64,000 bases of DNA from Simmondsia chinensis. Taxonomy: Eukaryota; Streptophyta; Magnoliopsida; Caryophyllales; Simmondsiaceae. The position numbers and the translations under genes were made by a program. The notes beneath the pieces are model-generated. The model saw only the letters and a list, made by a program, of their open reading frames with translations. It ran no database searches and was not told the origin of the DNA. Positions 1 to 11,423 of the stretch are shown here, one piece after another. Each line of letters begins with the position of its first letter. Positions within the stretch are counted from its first letter, which is position 1. The stretch spans positions 10,207,501 through 10,271,500 of the forward strand of contig JAGTTD010000022.1 of the NCBI GenBank assembly GCA_018398585.1. Reading direction: 5' to 3'.

Positions 1-397
1 ATGACCGGTGAGGGAGAAATCACGTGAGGAGGGAGTTAGGGTTTGGGTCTTGGGCCACGATTGGTGGTCCCTTCGGCCGGCACTCATCTCAGGCGGCCTC
101 CTCCTTCTTTCGTCTTCCTTCGGTGGCGGCTGTGGTGGTCGGATTCCAGCAAGACGCTGCAGGGCGATCGCAAGTCGCGATCTCTCTCTCTCTTCTCTCA
201 TTCGATTTTTGGAGCTCTCGCTTGTAAGTCTCCATCGATCCTAGTCTAAATTGTCTTACTGCTTCATTGGTGGTGTTTGTGGGGCTGTTTGTGGCCGTAT
301 TTTTGGCCGCCGCCGGCGTCCCTGGCGGCACTAAAACCCTAATTTTTGATTAGGGTTTTTTTTTCACTTTGGGGTCATTGTTTTGGACTCCTGCACC

Positions 398-1907
398 ATG
401 TCTGAGGTCCGGGATGCTCATGTTATTGAGGATGGTTAAAGCCCGGATCCGGATGTGGGTGGCATGGCTGGTCCTTCTTGGGTGGATCGGGTGCGCTCAA
501 CGGATCACAACGCCTTTCAGTATGTGAGTCCGGTTCTTGTTAATGGCAAGCTTGTGGGAGTCATTCCACGTGAGGTCTTCCAGTCAGGCAACGAGAAGTG
601 GGAGAGTTGTCTAGTAGGTCGCTTGATTGGCACGGGGCTTGCTTATTCCCTTGCACAGGAGATTGCTACTTTTTTTTGGGGGGGGGGGGGGGGGGGGGGG
701 GAGGGTGTTGAGTGCATTCTCTCTGACGGTGAAGTGTACTTTTTTTGGTTTCGCACTAAGGAGCAAGCCGAAACTGGGTTGATGGGTGGCCCTTGGTTCT
801 TCAAGGGTGTGCGTATGTCCCTCCATCCTTGGAGAGAGGGGCTTACTTTACAGAAGAATTCTTCTACTGCTCCTATTTGGATTCGGGTTTCTGGTCTTCC
901 TCTAACTCTTTGGAAGCCAGCTGGGATTAGTGTTGCCTGTAGTACAGTTGGCAAGCCCTTGTTCATGGACAAGGTTACCACAGATTGCACTCGTCTTGGT
1001 TAAATTCGAGTCTGTGTTGAGGTGGAGGAAACGGAGCCATTCCCTAGAGAGACCTTCATTGATATTGATGGTGTTCAGGTTAGGCTGGGCATCATGTGTG
1101 AAGCAATGCCCAAGCGCTGCCTGACTTGTATGGTGTTTGGGCATGACTGCTCGCCTCCTAGTGCTCGGGAGGCTCCTTCAACTACTGCTCCTGTGTTAGG
1201 ACCGAAAAAGAAGAGAAAAAACAAGAAGAAAACATCGGCTGTGGATTCTGGCGTACGACGGCGCGGGTGGAACAACCGGCTGTTGTGCCAGCAGCGGGTG
1301 TGGGTGGTGGCTCTGGCCCTGAGGGTGGGGCAGCCATTGCCCCTAGTGGGGGAGATATGACACAGGATGCCAGGCCCGAATTGGGCCTGGTTGCTGCTGC
1401 TTCCTTGGGGGACACTTTCAGTGTCCTTCTGCCCATAATGATGGCCTGTTGCAGTCCCATCTGGCTGTAGCGGGGGCTGGGCATTCCTTTTGCCTGGTCT
1501 CGGGTAATGGAGGACAAGTTGCATTGACTTCGTCCACAGAGTCGCCTCTCGAAGTGAGCCATGCCCAACCCATCAGTGGGTCTCCTGCCCGTTCCGGTTC
1601 TGACACTACTGCTAATGTTGAGGACGATTGCTCGACTGAGGACCTGAGTCAGGCTCTTGTTCCTGTTGAGGTTGAGGAGGCTCATAATGCTATTGTGGGG
1701 ATGTATGAGCCTATCGCTTGTATTGAGAGCCGGTCTGCTGAGACAGTACCTAGTATTGAGTCTCCGAACCGGTTCACTGCTTTGGCCAAGGAGCGTACTG
1801 GGGAGCCGTCTACTTCTGATGTTTCTACCGAGGCTGCTACTATTAACAGTCCTATTACACGCTCTATCGTCCGTGGTGGTGGTGGAGGCTGTGGTCATTC
1901 GAGATAG
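398..1907 (+). pseudogene. LINE ORF1 (gag-like, DUF4283 plus CCHC knuckle), broken
   Basis: ORF1 of plant L1 elements encodes an RNA-binding protein that packages the LINE transcript. I place the start at ATG 398, because the frame of the large ORF continues upstream to it through a stop at 437-439. The DUF4283-like part covers about 480-990 (motif GPWFFKGVRMSLHPW). The knuckle is RCLTCMVFGHDC near 1110-1145, followed by a lysine-rich stretch (KKKRKNKKK). A TAA at 1001-1003 interrupts the frame. Frame then shifts near 1270-1360 and again near 1440, and the C-terminal part runs to 1907 with the common ORF1 motif NRFTAL. A run of 24 G at 678-701 replaces ordinary codons. Family assignment is firm; exact breakpoints are approximate. 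Confidence 0.82.
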
Positions 1908-1921
1908 TTATCCAGTTCCCT

Positions 1922-4900
1922 ATGATAGGATGCCGGAATGTGAGGGGCTTTAATAACCCCGTTACTATCAGTGCTGTTCGTCGTTGGATCTCTTCCAGTC
2001 GCTTGAGTCTAGTTGGCTTGGTTGAGACCAAGACCAACCCTACCGATGTTAAGTTTACTGTCACCCGTTGTGCTGAGGGGGGGCAGTTTATGCATAGTGG
2101 AGTGCGGGCTCGAGGGTGCCGCATCATTGTTCTCTGGGATCCGAGCCTCTACCGTGTAGTGAGAGTACAGGGTGGGGATCAGTTTCTCACTTGCTGTGTT
2201 TCCGATGTCCGAGGTGGTGTGGATTTTACAGCTACATTTGTTTACAGCTTTAATGAGCCGGGACTGCGTCGGGAGCTTTGGCATTATATTCGAGGGGCCA
2301 GCATGAGTCTTCAGGAGGAGCCTTGGATACTCCTTGGGGACTTTAACACTATCCTCAGTCCGAGTGACAGGAGAGGTGGCCAAGACGCTTGGCCTGGCCA
2401 CATGGATGACTTTAGGGACTGTGTTTACTATTCTGAGCTCACAGTTCTGCCATATTCAGGGCTATGCTACACGTGGTCCAATGGGTTTGAGGGAGACGCT
2501 CTCATTCTGAAGCGTCTTGACTAGTGTATAGTGAGTGAAGGTTGGCTGCGCTCTCTCTTCCTCATCTGTTGAGTTCCTTCCATGGGAGTTATGTTCCGAT
2601 CATTGCTCCTCTGTAGTTAGAGGCCTTAGAGAGCGCCGCACATTGCGGCTTCCCTTCAAGTTCTTTAACTTTTGGGCTGACCACGAGGAGTTCATTCCTA
2701 CTGTGCGGAGAGTTTGGGAGACTAGCATTGATGGCACTCCTATGTTTCAGCTCAATCAGAAGCTGAAGCAGCTGAAGGGTGAGCTGAAAGCCCTTAATGC
2801 TAGGCACTTTAGCCACATATTGGCTCAGGTTGTAGCAGCCAGGGAGGCCTGGACTAAGGGTCAGCGGGCATTGGATGATAACCCCGAGAGTATGTTGCTC
2901 CGAGAGGAAGAGCGTCAACTATCTCGGGAGTACTCGTGGTTGTGTCGGGATGACGAGGCTTTCTACCGTCAGAAGTCTCGTATCCAGTGGCTTTCTTTGG
3001 GTGATCAGGGCACCCGGTTCTTCCATAAGTCTGTCACGCATCGGCAGGCTAGGAACCGTATCTCTTCTATTGTTCGTACTGACGGCAGGAGGACGTATGA
3101 TGACAGGGATATTTCGGAGGCTGGGGTATCCTTCTTTCGTGATTTGCTGACAGAGCCGAGTGGGCCGCTTCGTGAGGATATTTTGAAGCTCTTTCAGACT
3201 TGTCTTTCCGAGGATCCGGCTCGACCACTGACTATTCCAGTTTCTGATGCTGAGGTTAGGGATGCTTTGTTCTCTACTGGTGTTGATAGGACGCCTGGCC
3301 CTAATGGTTATACCTCCCTCCTCTTTAAAAGGTCTTGGGATGTGGTGGGGCGTGATGTGACTCGAGCGGTTTGGTCATTCTTTCAGTCAGGACGCATGCT
3401 TGGCCCCCTGAACACTACTTGCATTAGCTTGATCCTCAAGGTGGAGAATCCCTCCACTTTCACTGACTATAGCCCGATCTCCTGTTGCAATGTGATCTAT
3501 AAGTGTATCACTAAGATCATTGTAAACAGGTTGACAGGGGTTCTTCCTTACCTCGTTGATGACTCGCAGTCGGCCTTTGTTCCTGGATGGAGGATATCTG
3601 ATATCATCATGTTGGCCCAGGAGCTTCTACGCGGTTATCACCTTCAGACGTCTTCACCTCGTTGTGCTTTGAAGTTCGATCTTCATAAGGCTATTGACAT
3701 GGTGCGCTAGGAGTTTATTCTCGCTACTATGCGTTGTATGGGCATTCTTGAGGTCATGATTCAATGGGTGAGGGAGTGCCTCTCTACAGCCAGATTTTCA
3801 GTTGCCATTAATGGCGAGCTCCAGGGGTTTTTCGGCACGAGCAGGGGTATAAGACAAGGGGATCCTCTTTCTCCCTATCTCTTTGTCATTGCCATGGAGG
3901 GTCTGCTGGGTTTACTTTGCCGAGGGTCTTCTGATCTAAGGTTTCGCTTTCATCCTCGGTGCCAGAGTACCAGTCTTACTCACTTATGCTGTGCTGATGA
4001 CCTCATGATTTTTAGTGAGGCTGATGAGGGTAGTGTATCCATTATTCGGGAGTCTCTTAACAGTTTTTCTGCACTCTCGGGACTGGCATCGAATGTAGCC
4101 AAGAGTATTGTCTTCATTTCCGAGGTTGATCCTAAGCTCCAGCAGTCCCTTCTTGACATTCTGGGGTTCAGATTGGGTTAGTGCCCGATCAGGTATCTGG
4201 GAGTGCCGCTCATCACGACTAGGCTTCGGCTCATCGACTGCAAGCCTCTACTTGATTGCATGCTTGCTCGCATCTAGCTCTGGACATCTCGTGCTCTAAC
4301 GTATGCTGGGCATTTGCAGCTCATCCGATCGGTCCTGTTCTCTAACCAGGTCTTCTGGTCATCTGTCTTCTTTCTCCCTAAGCTAATGACAAAGAAGATC
4401 AAGTCGACTCTCGCTGCCTTTCTTTGGAAGGGCACTTCGTTAGGCCCAGGTGGGGCCAAGGTTTCATGGCAGCATCTTTGCTATCCTCGCAAGGAGGGTG
4501 GTCTTGGGATTCGGTGTTTGCTTGAGTGGAACCAGGCTTCTCTCATGAAGCGTATCTGGGTTCTGCTCACTGATCGAGCCTCTTTCTGGCCTTGGTGGAT
4601 CCATGCCAACTGACTCTAGGGGAAGTCTTTTTGGGATATTCAGCCCACCAGATCGATTCCATGGTCGTGGAGGAGCATCTTGGGCGTTAGATCGCTATGT
4701 GCGGGAGCTTTCCGGCATGTTATTGGAGATGGTCGTGATACTGCGCTGTGGTCCGACTATTGGCTGCCGTGTGGGCGTTTGGAGGGGCGGTTCACTTTCC
4801 ACCTCCTACACTCCTCTGGTCACCGCTTGGGCTCTCGTGTTTCAGATATTATTGAGGGTGATCAGTGGCGCTTCCCATAGGATATTGAGGAGCTGCTGCC

Positions 4901-5540
4901 TATCTTGGATTCTGTTGACTTCAGGCCCCAGCCGGGGGTGGCAAGTACTATCAGGTGGACGGGCCACCCATCAGGGATCTTTTCCACCAAGTCTGCTTGG
5001 GAGATGGTCCGTAGTAGGAGGGAGGAGGATTCCATCCATCACCTCCTTTGGTTCCGGCTGCACATCCCGAGGCATTCCTTCGTTTTATGGCTTGCTTCCT
5101 ATGAGCGACTGTGAACGTCTAACAGACTGCTGAGGCATCGTATGCAGGATGTTCGAGCTACATGTGTGCTGTGTGGTTCAGATGATGAGTTGCATAGCCA
5201 TCTCTTTTTCAGTTGCAGCTTATCTGCCACTGTTTGGTCTAGGGTGTCTTCTGCTACCTCCTTTTCCTAGCCCGCGCTCCCCTGGCATGAGCTGATTCAG
5301 TGGGCCTGTACCAGGCTTCGTGGTTGCGGGGTGGATTAGATCCTCGCCCACCTTTGTCTTTCAACGACGGTTTACATCCTTTGGTACGAGCGTAACCTCA
5401 GGATCCAACATTTGCAGTCCAGACCTTCTGCTGTTGTCATTGTGGAGATCATGGGACTGGTCCGCTGCAGTCTTATTGCTGCTCCTACACTCCGGGGTGC
5501 TCATCGTAATACTTAGCTTCTGCAGGAGTAGGGGATTTAG
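1922..5540 (+). pseudogene. LINE ORF2 (endonuclease-reverse transcriptase), broken
   Basis: ORF2 nicks the target and copies the LINE RNA in place. The APE-type endonuclease spans about 1922-2540, with NVRG near the start, GLVETK, LGDFN and a final KRLD where a stop at 2522-2524 follows. A frameshift near 2530-2550 moves the rest into another frame. The reverse transcriptase spans about 3220-4180, with GIRQGDPLSPYLF and a catalytic box read as CADD rather than the usual FADD. The C-terminal knuckle CVLCGSDDELHSHLFFSC lies near 5155-5215. After the shift, one frame continues to the end through stops at 3708, 4179, 4611, 4878 and 5112 among others. The ATG at 1922 gives an N-terminus close to the endonuclease, as usual. 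Confidence 0.88.
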
Positions 5541-5701
5541 CGCTAGTTTGTTAGCTTTGCTTTGTTTTCTTTGATTAGTCATGTTGACCGTTGATTCTTT
5601 TGCTCTATTTGAGCCATTCTTTGATTCTTTGATGTACCCCTCCTAGACTTGTACATATATTCTTTCTCATATATGGATTAATCACTAATTTACCAAAAAA
5701 A

Positions 5702-7300
5702 ATTCAATAGGGAATCTACAGTCTCTTATGAGATACATATGTCTCCTTAGTTGATTTGCAAATATTTGAATAGTTCGGAAACTTTTGCCAAAGTATTCCA
5801 AGTGTTTGACATTTGGAATTTATACTGTGAATATGTTCTAGTGTAAGTGAATTATTCAGTGAAGGGCAAGTCGGTAACTAATGGAGAAGCTGTGAGAAGG
5901 ATAATGGTAGTTGTTATGTTTATCCTTTGTCATGGACATCTAGTGGAGGGGTTGTTGTCGTCAATACAGTATATTAGAGAGATATCGAATAAATAATTTA
6001 AGTTTGGAGTGCAGTGAAATTTATTTAGTGGAATTAAGTCTCATTAAATAGTAATTAAATTAATATCATGAGATTATTTAATTTTATCCATTTGGAGCTA
6101 GATTTAAATTGTCCACGATGTCCCTGCGCAAGCCCCTATATTTTATTGCCATTAGAAAAATATTAAAGAATTCATGAGATAAATTATTTATCCATAAGAT
6201 GGGTAAATTAATTTTGCCAAACATTATTCATGAGATGAATAAATATTAAAAATTATAAAATAAAATAATTTTTGAAAACTAAAATTCATAGGATGAATTT
6301 TTACATGTGGAAACAAAGAAAAAAAAAATACAAACAAAAGCCTGCACAGTAGCGATCCGCATGAACCGGATCCAACGAACCAGCGCGCAACGTCCACCAC
6401 AGGCATTCGCGTCCCCACGCTGGGACGAATCATACGATGACACTTGTCATGCGACTGGTCAACTAAGGACGGGTTTGACCTGGGGTTGAAGCGCTGTGTT
6501 TTAATCCTTTTTTAGTTTCAAATGACGTGTTTTGTTTTTAACTAGGCAATTTCCACATCGAAAAATCAGATTTTTTGGGTCCGATATATTCCTATAAATA
6601 GAGGGGCTTATTCCGAGGTTTGGTATCGAAGTCAAAATATTTCCTTAGGGTTTTTGAAATTGTTTCTGAGACCTAGTTTAATATTTTTCAGAGCCCACCC
6701 TCCTCGCAGTTCGAGGTCATTGCGTAGAAGGTCTCGGGGTCTCGGTTTTGAAGAATTTTATTATCTTTCTGGTTTTCTTTATTATTGGAGCAATACCAGG
6801 CATGTTCTTCTTTCTTTATTCTTTTTCGCTTTTGTATTTATTTACAGTCTTCGTTATTATGCCTGTTTAAGTTCATGTGTTGTTATAAATGTATTAGAGT
6901 AAAAGGCCTGTAGATCTAAATTAAGAATTTAGTTTTGATGATTTAAATTATGAATTTAAGTCAGTAGATTTAAAATTAGGAATTTTAAATCAACCCTAGG
7001 TTTAGAGTTATAAATTCTAAACCTGTTCCGCTGCGTAATCTTTATGGAGAATTTTTAAATTCATCCCAATAACCGGTATTAGGGCAAAAGGTTTATAGAG
7101 ATAAATCTATTCCCGAGAACTCTCACACATGAGGTGTCACGAAGCGTGACTCGCTGACCGAGGGCTTAGGTCAAGACAAGGGTCTCCTACTCTAAGTGCT
7201 CTAATAGGTGCCTATTGTTGTGACCATAGTTGAGAACTGTGAACCCAATAGTCGGCATCAGAGTTTTTTTTTCGACGAAATCAATATGTTTTTCCCAACA
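5702..7300 (+). repeat. Copia-1 5' LTR, 3' portion
   Basis: The sequence matches 12015-13163 in the 3' LTR, beginning at TTCAATAGGGAATCTACAG in both. It ends in CA at 7300, directly before the primer-binding site. A TATA-like box TATAAATA lies at 6593-6600, and the equivalent in the 3' LTR is degraded to TATAAACA. This copy is about 443 bp longer than the 3' copy. The extra piece lies between two GGGTCTC repeats (6737-6743 and 7180-7186) and was lost from the 3' LTR. Confidence 0.88.
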
Positions 7301-7302
7301 AT

Positions 7303-7314
7303 TGGTATCAGAGC
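7303..7314 (+). promoter_or_regulatory. Copia-1 primer-binding site (initiator Met tRNA)
   Basis: TGGTATCAGAGC follows the LTR end after a two-base gap (AT). This is the standard Copia primer-binding site, complementary to the 3' end of initiator methionine tRNA. Confidence 0.9.
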
Positions 7315-7434
7315 CAGCCTCTGATTACATTCATAATATACATGACTAGGTATAATAAGATCGAAATAAATAGATTTGTGATTTAATAAAACAGAGATTT
7401 TATTAAGAAGGAAAGTTAGTTTAATTTGACGGTT

Positions 7435-7860
7435 CGATTTAAATTGTTTTAATCAATGATTAAATTCTGATGATTGTTTTTATTTGTGATTTAAATTGTT
7501 TGAATCATTATAGTAATTAATTGTTAATTATATTGTTTTAAAGTATCAATTTAAATTGTTTAAATCGGTTAAAAGAGTTAATAGTTAACTCGGTTGTTTA
7601 TAGTGACGATTTAAATTGTTTGAATCGTCAATGAATTAATCGTTAATTCGGAACAACCCATAAATTTGCGATTGTGTTGTTTGTATAATGAGATTGTACG
7701 TTCTCAGTCATGATTTATGAAATCGGACAAATTTGATCTAATAGGATTAGATTTAAATATTTTTATAAATTTGGATGAAATTGATCTAATGAGATTAGAT
7801 TTAATTATTATATACGAAATCGGATAAAATTGATTTAATAAGATTAAATTCAATTTATTT
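7435..7860 (+). repeat. Two short tandem arrays in the Copia-1 leader
   Basis: Four copies of a unit containing GATTTAAATTGTTTGAATC begin at about 7434, 7488, 7548 and 7608, giving a spacing near 60 bp. Each copy is an imperfect palindrome. From about 7735 a second set follows: three units of about 60 bp containing GAAATTGATCTAATGAGATT variants. No coding potential is seen. The role is unknown; the position matches the untranslated leader between PBS and gag. Confidence 0.7.
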
Positions 7861-8030
7861 TGAAATTAAATATTTTAATTTTAAAATTTAAAAAAAAATT
7901 ATCTGACACATTTGTCAGCATGAGATATTTTTAAAATAATAATAATAATAAAAAATAAAAAAATAAAATTTTTTTTATTTACTGATTTGCATAACAATTA
8001 TTAATTAATTATTTTATTAATTAATTTTCT

Positions 8031-8560
8031 TTTAGAATGAGATTCTAAATTAAATTATGAGATAATTTAAGTTGTAACTCATAGTATTTTAAATAAAAAT
8101 TATTTGAACTTATTTTAGAATAAGATTTTGAAGTAGACTATAAGATGGTCTAAGTTAACTTTATTTTTAAAATAAAAGTTAAATTTTGTTAATTAAATTT
8201 TAGAATAAGATTCTAAACTAGACTATTAGTTAGTCTAAGCTTGTTTGATTTTAGAATAAGATTTTGAAAAATAGACTATGGGATAGTCTAAGCACAAAAT
8301 CACTATTAATAAAATTATTTTAATTTAATTTTGAAATTAGATTTTGAAAAGTAGATTATGTGATAATCTATATTAAATATTGATATTGTTTAATTAAAAT
8401 TGATTAATTAATTTTATTATTTGGATTTTAGAATGAGATTCTAATGTAAGATTATGAGATAATCTATACTGTAAAATGATAATATTTTGAATAAATTAAT
8501 TAATTAATTTTGGTTAATTTTAGAATGAGATTCTAAAGGGGATTATGAGATAATCCAAGT
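8031..8560 (+). repeat. Seven degenerate leader repeats with paired dyads (Copia-1)
   Basis: A unit beginning TTTTAGAATGAGATTCTAAA and ending near GATTATGAGATAATC recurs about seven times. Approximate starts are 8031, 8111, 8196, 8251, 8331, 8426 and 8518. Both ends of each unit are self-complementary, so each could form two small hairpins in RNA. From about 8605 to 9110 the leader is less AT-rich and has short GC hairpins such as CCTCCCTACGGAGG. I see no gene between 7315 and 9146. Confidence 0.7.
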
Positions 8561-9146
8561 TTTAAATGCAAGTTAATTAAAAATTACTAGTTATAAAAAT
8601 CAAGTGGGAGCGAGTTTTCAATTGTTGTAACCTCACGGTCTCCATTGCCAGTCTAGCAGTATAGTAGATCGGTAGACCTCCCTACGGAGGATGTCGGTTT
8701 GTAGATTACAGGGTTTGACTTCTTTAGGATAAACCAAAGTGCAAAGAAGCGATGCGACCACGCTGCCATGGAGTATTTCATGTAATTGTATGGAGGTTTA
8801 GGTAATGGTTTACACTTGACTAGCGTGATGCATTAGCCTCCCCGAGGAGCTCTGTTGTGTCATGTTAGAGACTAAGGTAAAGTGGTGAGTTAATCATGTT
8901 TAGTAAGAGTTACAAGAAAAACAGGTTAATTGAGAATAGTTCTAACCTGAACTAGCTTCGTGAGACCCCACTGCCGGGGAGTAAGGAGTGGTGTGTTTGG
9001 GTCATCATTGTATGCATGATAGTACAGTTTGGCGGATATCTGACTTATTGCGTATGCTAAATTGAAAGAATATATATCACTGCATTATACATGACTCATA
9101 TAAGGTAGTTACACGATTGTTTGTATTTACAGTGTTTTTTTTTGAA

Positions 9147-9989
9147 ATGGCTGCGACTGGTGCACTTCACTCAATTCTGAAAGACAATGCTTTAACTGGA
9201 CCAAATTACTTTACCTGGGAAATGAACCTGGACATAGTATTAATACATGAGGGTCATAAGTTTGTTCTCACTAAAGCTCGACCTACGGTGTTCGCTAATA
9301 ATTCTGCAGTTGCTGTTAAGGAGCGCTATGAATGCTGGAATTCGGCTAATGAGTTAGCCATATGCTACATTTTGGCCTCTGTGACCAATGTGCGACAGAT
9401 GCTTGAGATGGAAACAACAGCTGACATGATCAAACATTTAAAGGAAATGTTTGGTGGTCAAGATAGGGCAGTTAGGCAAGAGCTGATAAGGAAGCTCTTG
9501 AACATGAGGATGTCATAAGGGTCCCCAGTTCAGGAGCATGTCATGAAAATGATGGCGTGCTTGCCTGAGTTGGAGATTCTGGGTGCTAAAATTGATAGTC
9601 AGTCTCAACAGGACATCATCCTCAACTCTCTATCCGGCTCTTTGACTCAGTTCAGGCTGAACTACACAATGAATAATAAGGATTATTTATTACCTGAGAT
9701 GATGAAAGAGCTACAGGCAGCAGAGGGTGTTATGCGAGCCAAGGGGAGTGTCCACTTGACTCAGGTATCGAGGACTAGTGGGAGCAAGCAGAATAAGGGA
9801 CCGACTGGAAAGAAAGGTAAAGGCAAGGTTGCTAGTGTAACAACTAATCCTAACAAAAGGCCAGCAAAAGGAAAGTGTCACTTTTGCGGAAAGATGGGTC
9901 ACTGGAAGAGAAACTGCGTAAAGTACTTGGCTACTCTTCTTGCAAAGACTGCAAAACCATCTGGTGAAGGTATGTTGATATCTCACTGA
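9147..9989 (+). pseudogene. Copia-1 gag with one in-frame stop
   Basis: Gag forms the nucleocapsid that packages element RNA. The start is ATG 9147 (MAATGALHSILKDNALTGPN); upstream codons in frame lack an ATG. The gag polypeptide domain covers about residues 1-200 and includes the family motif LTGPNYFTW. A CCHC knuckle, CHFCGKMGHWKRNC, lies at about 9877-9918. A TAA at 9516-9518 interrupts an otherwise continuous frame, so this is a single-lesion gag. The C-terminal extension towards protease is absent: the frame ends at 9989 and no protease motif follows. Confidence 0.87.
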
Positions 9990-10486
9990 TTTGAGTCTTG
10001 TGTAGTTGTGAGTTCACCAGATTCCCGGTGTGTGGACTCAGGTTCAATTAACCAAGTATGTAATATGTTATAGGGGTTCAGTCCAACCAGGAGGCTACAT
10101 GATGGGAGCTGTACCTGACTGCTGAAGGCAGTATAAGAGTGGCAGTCTTAGTAATAAGAAGTGTTAGCTTAGTCTTTAGTGTTAGAGTTTTGTTTTTAAA
10201 GGTTTTGTTTATTTATACCTGCATTGGACGGGAATTTGATTTATGTGGTTTGAAGAACAATTGTTATTCATTTTTTGTATATGGTTGTGAACCTTTATTA
10301 TGAGAAATAAAATTTTTATTTACTAAGGAACATGTGTTTATGATTTATTCTTGTTGTTTTTCCTTACATATGTGAACAATGCGAAATACTTAGAGAAGGA
10401 TTTTGCAAGTAAGCTATAAAAACAAAAACAAAATAATATTAAAGGAAAATGACAATAATTTTGAACAGCTAGGCACAACTTAAGAC

Positions 10487-11340
10487 ACAGTGGATGCATT
10501 AGATGCACCTACTGATAGGAATGAGAATGTTCCAGGTACACGAGAGCTTATGTGTGGTGGGAGGATTGTCAGGACACCTGACAGGTTCATAGCGGGAGCC
10601 TTAGTGGTTGATTGTGGCATTGAATCTGATCCTTTTAGCCACCATAAAGCAGTTAAATCTTATAGTTTTTGAGCAATTGGTTAAACGAACCATGCATGTA
10701 CAAATGACATTCAGAGAAAGTAGTGACTTTCTTAATATTGTATGTCAACGATATACTACTCATTGAGAATGATGTAAGGGTGTCATTAGCTGTAAAGACT
10801 TGGTTGTTATGATAGCTCAATATGAAAGACATAGGAGAAGCTTGCTCTACTCTTAGGATTAAGCTTCTGCGAGGTCGTAAGAGTAGGATGTTGGGTCTTT
10901 CTTTAGCCACTTATATTAACAAGATGATGTCAAGGTATAGCATGGAGTCCCTCTCTTTTTCGAGTAGTGTTCTAAGACACCTCAATAGGAGGAGCAATTG
11001 AGGAATATTTCATATGCTTTGGAAGTGGAAGCCTCAGGTATGCCATGTTGTGCACGAGACTTGATGTATGCCATGCTATGGGATAGTATACAGGTGGCAG
11101 TTATATATTTTGGGTCCATTGGACTAGGTGGCAGTTAAATATTTTTTCTCTAGTTCTTGAGAAGAACTAGAGATCCTATGCTGATCTTTCAAGGTGATGA
11201 GCTGGTTCCAGTTGGTTATACTGATTTAAGACTTCCAGTCAGATTAATATGATACATGTTCGACGTCTAAGCATGTCTTTACTCTTGGAGTAGGAATGTA
11301 TTGCTAACTTCACAATAGAGTAATTGTGCTCACTAAGGGT
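10487..11340 (+). pseudogene. Copia-1 pol remnant (linker, RT end and RNase H scraps)
   Basis: The segment 10490-10672 encodes GRIVRTPDRFIAGALVV, the linker found between Copia integrase and RT. Around 10738-10960 pieces resemble the RT after its catalytic box (YVNDILLIENDV, then AT.INKMMSRYSMES). YVND stands where YVDD is expected. Around 11040-11090 a scrap matching the YAMLCTRPD region before RNase H is present. Frames change repeatedly and stops are frequent. Protease, integrase and the first half of RT are missing, so pol was removed by internal deletion and then decayed. Confidence 0.72.
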
Positions 11341-11410
11341 TAGGCTCAGTAGAATTTTTGTTCAAACTTAAAAGGGGCGAGTATGGACTTTGTCATAAAT
11401 TGAATTTAGG

Positions 11411-11423
11411 ACAAGTGGGAGAT
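11411..11423 (+). promoter_or_regulatory. Copia-1 polypurine tract
   Basis: ACAAGTGGGAGAT lies immediately before the 3' LTR start TGTTAGG. It is the plus-strand primer site typical of plant Copia elements. Confidence 0.85.

Larger units (their letters stand above)
1..5701 (+). mobile_element. L1-type LINE (non-LTR retrotransposon), nearly full length, decayed
   Basis: The element has a 5' leader (about 1-397), ORF1 (398-1907), ORF2 (1922 to about 5540), a short 3' UTR and a poly(A) end at about 5694-5701 preceded by TTTACC. ORF1 has a DUF4283-like region and a CCHC knuckle. ORF2 has endonuclease, reverse transcriptase and a zf-RVT knuckle, the usual order for plant L1. The base after the A-run (5702) resumes LTR sequence that is uninterrupted around 12015 in the partner LTR, so the LINE inserted into the 5' LTR of Copia-1. 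The start of the LINE may lie just left of the window, so its TSD cannot be checked. Many in-frame stops show it is dead. Confidence 0.9.
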
